This document shows, in pieces, positions 17,223 through 24,571 of a DNA stretch of 64,000 nucleotides (position 1 is the first letter of the stretch; every line of letters begins with the position of its first letter). The stretch covers positions 77,349 to 141,348 of the forward strand of contig JAPLOM010000063.1 of NCBI GenBank assembly GCA_026400755.1. Reading direction: 5' to 3'. The position numbers and the translations under genes are program-made. The notes under the pieces are model-generated. The model saw only the letters and a list, made by a program, of their open reading frames with translations. It was not told the origin of the DNA and did no database searches. Origin of the DNA: Alphaproteobacteria bacterium (GTDB taxonomy: Bacteria > Pseudomonadota > Alphaproteobacteria > CADEGL01).

Positions 17223-18116
17223 ATGAGCCAGCCCGCCTCCGCCGATGCGCCGCACGCCTTGCGCGGCATCGGCTTCATGGCCGCGACTCTCCTGTTCTAT
17301 GCGCTGATCGACGCGATCACGAAGTATCTGAGCGCGGAATATCCCGTCATTTTCATCCTTTGGGCGCGCTACGTCTTTCAAACCTTGTTCCTGGCCGTGC
17401 TGCTGGTGCGGGCGGGCTCTATCTCCTTCCTGCGTACCCAGCGTCTCGGGCTTCAGTCCGTGCGCGCCGGGCTCAATATCGCAACCAACTTCTGCTTCAT
17501 CTTCGGCCTGTCGTTCCTGCCGCTGGCGGATGCGGTCACACTGTTCATGGTGGGGCCGTTGTTCGTGACGGCTTTGTCCGTTCCCTTGCTGGGCGAGAAG
17601 GTGGGGCCGCGACGCTGGGCGGCCGTCGGTGTCGGCTTCGTCGGCGCCTTGATCATCGTCCGCCCCGGGATGGGCGACTCGTTCCAATGGGCGAGCCTGC
17701 TCATGATTCTGGCCGCCCTCATCAACGCGCTTTTCCAAATCTCGACGCGGAAGCTGAGCGCGACGGAACAGCCGCTCACGACCCAGGCCTACCTAACCCT
17801 GACAGGGCTTGCGGTGACCAGCGCGTTCGTTCCGTTCTTCTGGGTCCACGCCCCGATCGGTGTTCTTGCCTTGCTGGCCGTACAGGGTGTTTTGGGCAAC
17901 GCGTCCAATCTGTGTCTCATGGTGGCGTTGCGCCATACGCCAGCATCGACATTGGCGCCGTTCAACTACGGTACGGTCGCCTTTGCGGCGGTGTTCGGAT
18001 ATCTCATTTTTGATCAGTTCCCCGATCATTGGACGGTCACGGGCGCGTTGGTGATCATCGCGTCGGGCCTCTACATCATCCATCGCGAATCGGTGCGCCG
18101 CCGCGCGCTGCCGTAG
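17223..18116 (+). CDS. DMT/EamA-family transporter downstream of gmaS
   Basis: A 297-residue integral membrane protein of the drug/metabolite transporter superfamily, with about ten hydrophobic segments and two EamA repeats (residues about 20-150 and 165-295). Recognisable parts are LPLADAVTLFMVGPLFVTALS at the end of the first repeat, LLGEKVGPRRWAAVGVGFVGAL, and YIIHRESVRRRALP at the C-terminus. The ATG at 17223 is preferred to an in-frame TTG at 17217. It begins 75 nt after gmaS on the same strand and could move methylamine, an amino acid or a pathway product. The direction and substrate are not inferable. Confidence 0.9.
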   Translation: MSQPASADAPHALRGIGFMAATLLFYALIDAITKYLSAEYPVIFILWARYVFQTLFLAVLLVRAGSISFLRTQRLGLQSVRAGLNIATNFCFIFGLSFLPLADAVTLFMVGPLFVTALSVPLLGEKVGPRRWAAVGVGFVGALIIVRPGMGDSFQWASLLMILAALINALFQISTRKLSATEQPLTTQAYLTLTGLAVTSAFVPFFWVHAPIGVLALLAVQGVLGNASNLCLMVALRHTPASTLAPFNYGTVAFAAVFGYLIFDQFPDHWTVTGALVIIASGLYIIHRESVRRRALP

Positions 18117-18159
18117 GTCGCGTCTGTTCGCGATTGCCAGCCGATTGCGTTTGAATTTA

Positions 18160-18192
18160 GGAAAAAGCGGCCTGCTTCGGTGGGCTTTTTCC
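18160..18192 (+). terminator. Rho-independent terminator, possibly bidirectional
   Basis: GGAAAAAGC at 18160-18168 mirrors GCTTTTTCC at 18184-18192. Inside it a GCCTGC/GTGGGC stem closes on a TTCG tetraloop, followed by a run of five T. It sits 44 nt after the DMT transporter stop and 50 nt before the arginase-fold gene, separating the gmaS unit from the next operon. The A-run on the left arm means it could also act on the other strand. Confidence 0.72.
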
Positions 18193-18241
18193 GTCGCCGG
18201 GGTGCTAAGCTCCCGCGCCGGTTTACTCGGGGGAGGGATCG

Positions 18242-19252
18242 ATGGCCGACAAGCTCGTTTCGATGCACACCGCCATGCACGGTGGCGAAGTGCCGACGCT
18301 CGCGAGCGGCGTGCCGTCGCTGCTCGGCATTCCCGTCGCGCGCAGCGCGGCCGACCTCAAGGACGGCGACGTCGCCATCATTGGCATCCCCCAGGGCGCG
18401 CAGGCTTCGCCCGGCCGCCTGGCCTCCGAATGGTCGGACTATGGCAAGGCTATCGACCAGATGCGGTTTCAGTCGCTGCGCTATGGCGGCTATCTGCCCG
18501 AATACGACATCGACGTGTTCGAGAAGCTCAAGGTGTTCGACTGCGGCAATGTCGATCTGCCCAAGGACGATCAGGATGCCGCCATCGCCAACGTGGCGCG
18601 CGCGGTCAGTGAGGCGCTGGATGCGGGTTGCCGCGTCATCACGCTCGGCGGCTGCGTGCCCACGGCCAACTACGCGGTGGCCAAGGGCGTGGCCTCGGCG
18701 ACGCAAGGCAAGGTCGGCACGATCAGCTTCGATGCCCATGGCGACTGCCTGGATTACCTGAGCGCCACCGCGGGCCGCACTAAGCCCGGGCCGGGCACGT
18801 GGCAGCGCCGTCTGTGGGAGCATTGCCAGAACGTCGATCCCTCGCGCCATGTCGAGATCGGCATGCGGGGCCCGCGCAACGTCCGCGAGATGGTCGAGAC
18901 CTACAAGCGCAACGGTGGGCGGCTCTATCCGGCGTCGACCTTCCGGCAATGGGGCGTGGACACCGTCGCGGCCGAGGCGTTTCCGCATGCCATGAAGGAC
19001 ACGGCGCGCACCTGGTTCTCGCTGTGCCTCGATGTCCTCGACATCGGCGCGATCCCCGATTGGGGCGACGAGCCGCTGGGGCTTTCCAGCCACGATGTCG
19101 CGCGCGCTTCGTTCCTGGCCGCGAAGATGGGCGTCGATGTGATGGCGATCCATTTCATCGCCCCCGATTCGCCCTGCGCCCAGCGCTTGGCCTGCTACCT
19201 GTGCGTCTACATGATGGCGGGCTGGATCATGCACGATGAGGGCAAGCACTGA
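18242..19252 (+). CDS. Arginase/agmatinase-fold protein with substituted metal ligands
   Basis: A 336-residue member of the ureohydrolase (arginase, agmatinase, formiminoglutamase) superfamily. The central ligand motif FDAHGD is intact (Asp164, His166, Asp168). The first motif, normally GGDHS, reads GGCVP (136-140), so the usual ligand His is Val139. The third, normally SxDxDxxDP, reads SLCLDVLDI (260-268), so the first ligand Asp is Cys262 while Asp264 remains. Two of the six canonical Mn ligands are therefore changed. The enzyme may use a different metal, act on another substrate, or not be a ureohydrolase. It opens a plus-strand operon and its stop is 1 nt from the ornithine cyclodeaminase homologue, a pairing that suggests guanidino or amino-acid metabolism. 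Confidence 0.85.
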   Translation: MADKLVSMHTAMHGGEVPTLASGVPSLLGIPVARSAADLKDGDVAIIGIPQGAQASPGRLASEWSDYGKAIDQMRFQSLRYGGYLPEYDIDVFEKLKVFDCGNVDLPKDDQDAAIANVARAVSEALDAGCRVITLGGCVPTANYAVAKGVASATQGKVGTISFDAHGDCLDYLSATAGRTKPGPGTWQRRLWEHCQNVDPSRHVEIGMRGPRNVREMVETYKRNGGRLYPASTFRQWGVDTVAAEAFPHAMKDTARTWFSLCLDVLDIGAIPDWGDEPLGLSSHDVARASFLAAKMGVDVMAIHFIAPDSPCAQRLACYLCVYMMAGWIMHDEGKH

Positions 19253-19253
19253 G

Positions 19254-20222
19254 ATGGCCGGTTCGCTTCTGTTTCTTTCCAAGAAAGACGTCGAGGCGGT
19301 GGCGCTGCCGCCGGCGGAATTGGTCCAGCGCGTCGAACGCGCTTATCAGATCCATGCCAAGGGCGGTGTCTTGGTCAAACCCAAGACCGGGCTCTACACC
19401 GAGGACGGCAAGTTCTTCTTCTCTCTGCCCGCGGCGTCGGAGGAGATGGGCTATGCCGTCACCCACGCCAGCATGGGTACGCCGCTGGATCAGGCCCAAC
19501 CGGGCCAGCATCACATCTCGAGTCTCGAGATCCTGGTCGACGCCAAGACGACCCAGCCTTTGGCGGTGATCGACGCGCTCTGGGTCGCGACCTTCATTCC
19601 GGCCGCGGTCACCGCGCTGGTCGCCAAGCATATGGCGCGCAAGGACAGCCGCGTCGCGGGCTTCGTCGCGGCCGGCGCCCAGGCACGCAGCAACCTGGCC
19701 ACCTTGCGCGAGGTGCTGCCGCTCACGACCGTCTTGGCCTATGACGAGCGGCGCGAAGCGGCGGATGCTTTCGTGCGCTATGCCCAATCGCTTGGCTTCC
19801 AGGCCCAGGCCGTATCCAAGCCGGAAGAGGCGGTGTCACAGGCGGACGTCCTGGTCTCGAGCGTGCCTTACATGCCGGGCATGGCGCCCGCGCTCGATCC
19901 GGCCTGGCTGAAGCCCGGCGTCTTCGTCAGCATGGTGGACCTGGCGCGTTCATGGAAACCGGGGCTGGAGAAGCTCGATCGCCTGCTCACGGACGACAAG
20001 GCCCAGGCCGTGAATCAAGTGCGCGACGGTAGGCTCAAGTTCGCCGGGCCCTACGATACCGAGATCGTTGAACTGATTTCGGGCAAACGTCCCGGCCGGA
20101 CGTCGGATACCGAGCGCGCGGCGTTCATCCATCCCGGCTACGCGGTCGGCATCTTGGCCATCGCCGCCGGTCTGTATGAACGCGCGAAGGCGCAAGGTCT
20201 GGGCACGAAACTGCCGCTTTGA
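19254..20222 (+). CDS. Ornithine cyclodeaminase / mu-crystallin family protein
   Basis: A 322-residue NAD(P)-binding protein of the OCD/mu-crystallin family, whose members include ornithine cyclodeaminases, alanine dehydrogenases and ketimine reductases. It has the N-terminal dimerisation half, with LEILVDAKTTQPLAVIDALW near residue 90, and a Rossmann segment VAGFVAAGAQARSNLATLREV near 135, the family's GxGxQA site in slightly altered form. VSMVDLARSWKPGLEKLDRL lies near 223. The ATG at 19254 is 1 nt after the upstream stop; an in-frame ATG at 19236 inside that gene is less likely. Substrate is uncertain. Confidence 0.88.
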   Translation: MAGSLLFLSKKDVEAVALPPAELVQRVERAYQIHAKGGVLVKPKTGLYTEDGKFFFSLPAASEEMGYAVTHASMGTPLDQAQPGQHHISSLEILVDAKTTQPLAVIDALWVATFIPAAVTALVAKHMARKDSRVAGFVAAGAQARSNLATLREVLPLTTVLAYDERREAADAFVRYAQSLGFQAQAVSKPEEAVSQADVLVSSVPYMPGMAPALDPAWLKPGVFVSMVDLARSWKPGLEKLDRLLTDDKAQAVNQVRDGRLKFAGPYDTEIVELISGKRPGRTSDTERAAFIHPGYAVGILAIAAGLYERAKAQGLGTKLPL

Positions 20223-20242
20223 CTGCGGGGAGGGAGACGGCG

Positions 20243-20984
20243 ATGGCGTTCGACAAGGTGATCGTCACGGGCGGCAGCGGCCTGCTCGGCCGCTATGTGG
20301 TGCGCGAATTGCGCGCGGCGGGGCACGGGGTGACGGTGGTGGATTTGGCGCCGCCGGAGGCCGGCATCCCATACGTGAAGGGCGACGTGCTGGATCTTCC
20401 GTCGCTGGAGGCGGCCTTCAAGGGCCATGATGCGGTGATCCATCTGGCTGCGCTCGACCTGGCCATCCAGACGACGCAGGACCATTTCATGCGCGTCAAC
20501 GTGCAGGGCACCTGGAACGTGCTGCAGGCCGCAGAAGCCGCGGGCATCAAGAAGGCCGTGATCTGCTCCAGCATCGCGGCCACGGGCCTGGGCGAGATGC
20601 GCACCGATTGGCCGCCGCAATATCTGCCCGTGGACGAAAATCACGAGCGTGATCGAGAAGGTGATCGAGCGCACCAAGGAAGGCTTCCGCTGGCTCTATT
20701 ATTATGTGACGCCGGAGGACACCGCGCGCGCCTTCCGCCTGGCGATGGAGGTCGAGAACGTGCCCTACGACGTTCTCTTCGTGGCCGCCGCCGACAATTG
20801 CGTGGACGAGTCCACCTTCGACATGCTCCGGCGCAACCGCATCCTGCCGTTCCCCGAAGTGCGCCTGCCGCTTCTGTACAAGCGTAATCCGCGCGCGTCC
20901 GTCCTCGACCCCGAGCGCGCCAAGCGCGTGATCGGCTTCGAGCCGTCGAGCGACTGGATGAAGGTCAAAACCCAGAAGGCATGA
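20243..20984 (+). pseudogene. NAD-dependent epimerase/dehydratase, disrupted by an internal deletion and frameshift
   Basis: The 5' part (ATG 20243, preceded by GGGGAGGGAG) encodes a normal short-chain epimerase N-terminus, KVIVTGGSGLLGRYVVREL, through to PPQYLPVDENH at 20644. The reading then moves to another frame, where YYYVTPEDTARAFRLAMEVEN and FEPSSDWMKVKT continue to 20984. Compared with the adjacent intact paralogue, the stretch between these landmarks is 61 nt instead of 186 nt. About 125 nt, not a multiple of three, is missing, including the catalytic YxxxK. Both a truncated protein and a separate small C-terminal ORF could be made, but neither would be a working epimerase. Confidence 0.85.
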
Positions 20985-20988
20985 TCCG

Positions 20989-21864
20989 ATGACGAAATAC
21001 GAACGCGTGCTGGTAACCGGCGGCAGCGGCCGCGTCGGTAGTTATGTCGTGAACGAACTGGTGAAGGGCGGGCACGGCGTCACCGTGTTCGACATGAACA
21101 AGCCCCAGGCCGATGTGCCCTTCATCCAAGGCACCATCCTGGACCTGCCCGCCGTGGAGAGGGCGGTGAAGGGCGTGGACGTCGTCGTTCATCTGGCCGC
21201 GCACGACTGGATCATGAACACGCGCGGCATACGCGGCGACGAGTTCATCCACGTCAACGTGCTGGGCACCTGGCGCATCCTGCAGGCGGCCGAGCAGGCC
21301 GGCGTGCGCAAGGTGGTGGTCTGCTCCAGCATATCGGCGACCGGCATCGAGGAGCTGCGCCCGGAGTTCCCGCCCGAGTACCTACCGATCGACGAAAAGC
21401 ACGTCATCAAGCCAGTCGAGCCCTACAGCGTCAGCAAGCAGATGGTCGAGGAGGCCGCACTGTCCTTCGCCCGCCGCGACAAGATGGATGTGATCTGCCT
21501 CCGGCCCCAAGGCGTGTCGGTGCCGGGTTCGTTCGAGCGCTATATCAAGCTGGCGGCCGACCCCGTGAAGCCCTGGTTCAATTGCTACGTCACGCCGGAG
21601 GATACGGGGCGCGCGTTCCGCCTGGCGGTCGAGCGCGACCTAGGCCGCTTTGACCTGTTCTTCGTCTCGGCGCGCGACACGACGGCCGATATTCCGACGC
21701 TCGATCTGGCACGGAAGATCTTCAAGAAAATGCCGGAGGTGCGCCGGCCCGACTATTACCGCGCCTTCCCGCGCGCCTCGCTGATCGACGTGGACCATGC
21801 CCGCAAGGTGCTGGGCTTCGAGGCCGAGAGCGACTGGCTCAAGCTGCGCGCGGCCGCGGGCTGA
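20989..21864 (+). CDS. NAD-dependent epimerase/dehydratase family protein, intact paralogue
   Basis: A 291-residue extended short-chain dehydrogenase. The N-terminal NAD-binding motif is VLVTGGSGRVGSYVVNEL, VVVHLAAHDW follows near residue 66, the Ser motif CSSISATG lies near 110, and the catalytic pair is in PYSVSKQMVEEAA (Tyr and Lys about 145-149). The C-terminal half, YVTPEDTGRAFRLAVERD to FEAESDWLKLR, matches the broken neighbour ending 4 nt upstream, so the pair arose by tandem duplication. Nucleoside-sugar or hydroxy-acid substrates are possible. It ends the operon begun by the arginase-fold gene. Confidence 0.9.
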   Translation: MTKYERVLVTGGSGRVGSYVVNELVKGGHGVTVFDMNKPQADVPFIQGTILDLPAVERAVKGVDVVVHLAAHDWIMNTRGIRGDEFIHVNVLGTWRILQAAEQAGVRKVVVCSSISATGIEELRPEFPPEYLPIDEKHVIKPVEPYSVSKQMVEEAALSFARRDKMDVICLRPQGVSVPGSFERYIKLAADPVKPWFNCYVTPEDTGRAFRLAVERDLGRFDLFFVSARDTTADIPTLDLARKIFKKMPEVRRPDYYRAFPRASLIDVDHARKVLGFEAESDWLKLRAAAG

Positions 21865-21870
21865 CCTTCG

Positions 21871-22957
21871 CTAGTCCACCCGGTATTTCGCGATCGCCGC
21901 CTCATCGAGTGTGACGCCGAGGCCGGGGCCCTGCGGCACGGCCACGCGGCCGTCCGATCCAATGGGCAGCTTCTCGTGCGTCATCTCCCAGCGCAGCGGC
22001 GAGTCGGCGATCGAGTATTCGAGCCACTCCTCGGTCCAGTGCTGGGAGAGGAAGGCGAGATTGGTGGCGAGCAGCACGTTCGACTTATAGCCGTGGGGGA
22101 TGATGCGCTTGTTCATGGCCTTGGCCAGGGCTGCCACGCGGCGGAATTCGGTGAGCCCGCCCACATAGGTCGGGTCGGGCTGGAGAATCTCTACGCCGCC
22201 GCGCTCCGCCATATCCTTGAACTCGAAGCGGGTGGTGAGGCCCATGTCGCCGCCGGTGATTGGGATGCCGCGGCCCGACAGGCGCGCATAGCCTTCCAGG
22301 TCGTCCATGGGCAGCGGCGCCTCGAGCCATTCGAGACCGATGTCCTGGAACAGTCCCCAATGGGGTTCCACCTCGTCCGCCGATTTCCACACGCCATAGG
22401 CGTCCAGCATGATGGTGATGTCGCGTCCCACATGCTCGCGCGCCGTGCGGCAGAGCAACTCCACCAGCTTGCGGTCGTGGCGCCAGGCCGCGTCGGAACA
22501 CAGTTTGATGGCCTTGGTGTTGTGCTTGAGGCCCGCGTCGATGACGCGCTTCACCGCATCGGCGGTCGAGCCGATCCGCACCAGCGTCGTGTAGGCGCGG
22601 ACGCGGTCGCGTTGTGGCGTGCCCAGGACGGCGGCGACGGACTTACCCGCCGCCTTTCCGCGCAGGTCCCACAAGGCGATGTCGATGCCGGAGAGGGCGT
22701 GGATGAGGATGCCGCGCCTGCCGTTGTGAAGCGTCTTCTCATAGACGCGATCCCAAAGCGCCTCGATGTCGCCCAGCGGGTCTTGGCCCTCGAACAGCGT
22801 GAAGAGCGGCGGCCAGGTGGCTGTCGATTTCCGCGATGCCTTCCAGCCCCGCATCGGTCTTCACGCGCAGGAAGCAGCCCACATACGCGCCGTCATAGGT
22901 CTCGAACGAAGGCCTGGGCGCGCGCAGGTCGATGACGTCGATGCCGGTGATCTTCAT
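21871..22957 (-). pseudogene. Mandelate racemase / muconate lactonizing enzyme family gene with a frameshift
   Basis: The natural start is ATG 22957, giving MKITGIDVIDLRAPRPSF and continuing to GIAEIDSHLAA. Homology then continues in another frame from LFTLFEGQDPLGDIEALW, so an indel lies at about 22800-22825. The downstream part is a convincing enolase-superfamily barrel: KHNTKAIKLCSD, metal Asp in MLDAYGVWKS, Glu in EWLEAPLPMDD, Asp in ITGGDMG, and His in IIPHGYKSN. The latter supports the mandelate racemase subgroup (sugar-acid dehydratases or racemases). Only one frame change is needed to restore about 360 residues, so sequencing error is a real alternative to a true pseudogene. Confidence 0.8.
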
Positions 22958-23043
22958 GGCGTGTCTCCCCTGATCGCGATCATCGCCGCTTTGCATCGCC
23001 TGCGTAAATGGGGAAGGATCGCGCGGCCAACAGGGGGAAACGC

Positions 23044-23763
23044 ATGGCGAAGCTCGGTTTTATCTATCCCATCGGCGGCGGCGAATATGAGTACTACCAG
23101 TTCGCCGAATCGCTGGACTACCGGGTGAAGCCCTACCTGGTCTTCGCTTGGCATGCGGGGGGGGACGAGAACCACGATCCCGATGCGTTGAAGGAAACCG
23201 GTGCGGTCGATCGCCTGGCCGTCTCCGCGCGCGGCTTGGTGCCGCTCGACCCCGACGTCGTCCTGTGGGCCTGCACCAGCGGCAGCTTCATCGCCGGACG
23301 CGCCTGGGCCGAGGATCAGGTGAAGGGCATCGCCGCCGTGACCGGCAAGCCGACCAGCAGCACCTCCATCGCCTTCGTCAACGCCGCGCATCATCTCGGC
23401 GCCAAGCGCGTCGCCGTGCTGGCGTCCTATCCCGAACGCACCTCCAAGGCCTTCGGCTCGTTCCTGCAGGAGCACGGCATCGGCGTCTCGCATCTGCAGT
23501 GGATGGATGCACCGGGCGGGCGCGACGCCTATTTGATGCCGCTGGAGCGTTTCATGAAGGCCGCGCGCGAGGCCGATGGACCGGACGTGGACGCATTCCT
23601 GGTGCCCGATACGGCCATTGCCGGTTTCCCCTTGATCGGCCCCTTGGAGCGCGAGCTGGGCAAGCCGGTGCTGACCGCCAACCAGGTCACGATCTGGGAG
23701 GCGTTGCGCCTGGCCGGTTGGCGCGAAAAGGTCGCGGGCTACGGAAAGCTTCTGGCGGCCTAA
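23044..23763 (+). CDS. Asp/Glu racemase-fold protein (maleate isomerase / arylmalonate decarboxylase-like)
   Basis: A 239-residue protein of the Asp/Glu/hydantoin racemase superfamily, closest in style to maleate isomerase and arylmalonate decarboxylase. The first catalytic loop DVVLWACTSGSF carries Cys77. The second loop, where racemases and maleate isomerase have a Cys, reads FLVPDTAIAGFP (Asp189-Thr190), so only one of the two Cys is present. A one-Cys arrangement is seen in arylmalonate decarboxylase, although there the Cys is on the second loop. The gene is divergent from the frameshifted enolase-family gene (86 nt) and its stop overlaps the deacetylase stop on the other strand. Confidence 0.85.
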   Translation: MAKLGFIYPIGGGEYEYYQFAESLDYRVKPYLVFAWHAGGDENHDPDALKETGAVDRLAVSARGLVPLDPDVVLWACTSGSFIAGRAWAEDQVKGIAAVTGKPTSSTSIAFVNAAHHLGAKRVAVLASYPERTSKAFGSFLQEHGIGVSHLQWMDAPGGRDAYLMPLERFMKAAREADGPDVDAFLVPDTAIAGFPLIGPLERELGKPVLTANQVTIWEALRLAGWREKVAGYGKLLAA

Positions 23764-24566
23764 AGGCGCGGGCGCAGCGCGTCGGCGATCTGGTCGCAGC
23801 GCGCGAACCACAGGTTCGGGTGTTTGCGGATATAGGCGATCAGCCGCTCCAGCATCTTCATGCGCGAGGGCCGGCCGATGATCTGCGGGTGCATGACCAG
23901 TATGAACATGCGGTCTTCGGCATAAAGCCCATCGAACTCGGCCTTCCACACTTCGAGCACCGCATCCGGCGTCTGCACGACGCGGCCGAAATGGTGCGCG
24001 CTGAACAAGAAATACGGCGCATCGTCCAGCGACCAGGCATAGGGCAGTTCGACCAGTCCGGTTTTCTTGCCGTCCTTCGCGTGCAGATAGGGCGAGTCGT
24101 CGTCGAAGAAGTTGGAGGAATAGCCAAAGCCGTACTCGTGGATCAGGCCCATGGTGGCTGGGCCGAACTCGCCATGGGGCGAGCGGTAGCCGACTGGCGC
24201 TTTGCCCGACGCCGTCTTGATGGCGGCGATGCCTTTCTCCATCTCCTCGCGTTCCTCAGCTTCGCTCAGCTTGGGAAGCCAGGGATGGGTGTGGCTGTGA
24301 TGCGAAAGTTCATGCCCGCGCTTCAGCATGTCTTCGATGACGGCGGGGTAGTCCTCGACCACGGCGCCCGGCGTGAAGAAGGTCGCCTTGATGTCCTCGC
24401 GGTCCAAGAGGTCGAGGATGCGGCCCATAGCGACCTTGAGGCCATAGCGCCCCTGGGACATGGTGATCGGCATCTCGGCGCGCTCGGGCTTGCCGCCGGT
24501 CCACATCGTCTCGGCGTCGAGATCGAAGGTGATGGCGACCGGGAAACCCTGCGGCGCGATCGGCAC
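23760..24566 (-). CDS. NodB-type polysaccharide deacetylase (PuuE/HpPgdA-like)
   Basis: A 268-residue carbohydrate esterase 4-like protein. Start is taken as GTG 24566 (VPIAPQGFPVAITFDLDAET), 5 nt after the upstream stop; longer upstream reading in this frame is shadow of the DMGDH-like gene. Motifs: Asp in ITFDLDAETMW, the metal His pair in GHELSHHSHTHPW, YRSPHGEFG, and VMHPQIIGRPSRMKMLERL near the end. This arrangement matches the cytoplasmic PuuE / Helicobacter PgdA branch, which includes allantoinase-type amidohydrolases. Sitting third in an operon with two DMGDH-like genes, hydrolysis of a small cyclic amide or acylated amine is as plausible as a cell-wall role. Confidence 0.85.
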   Translation of the reverse strand: MPIAPQGFPVAITFDLDAETMWTGGKPERAEMPITMSQGRYGLKVAMGRILDLLDREDIKATFFTPGAVVEDYPAVIEDMLKRGHELSHHSHTHPWLPKLSEAEEREEMEKGIAAIKTASGKAPVGYRSPHGEFGPATMGLIHEYGFGYSSNFFDDDSPYLHAKDGKKTGLVELPYAWSLDDAPYFLFSAHHFGRVVQTPDAVLEVWKAEFDGLYAEDRMFILVMHPQIIGRPSRMKMLERLIAYIRKHPNLWFARCDQIADALRPRL

Positions 24567-24571
24567 GGCGC

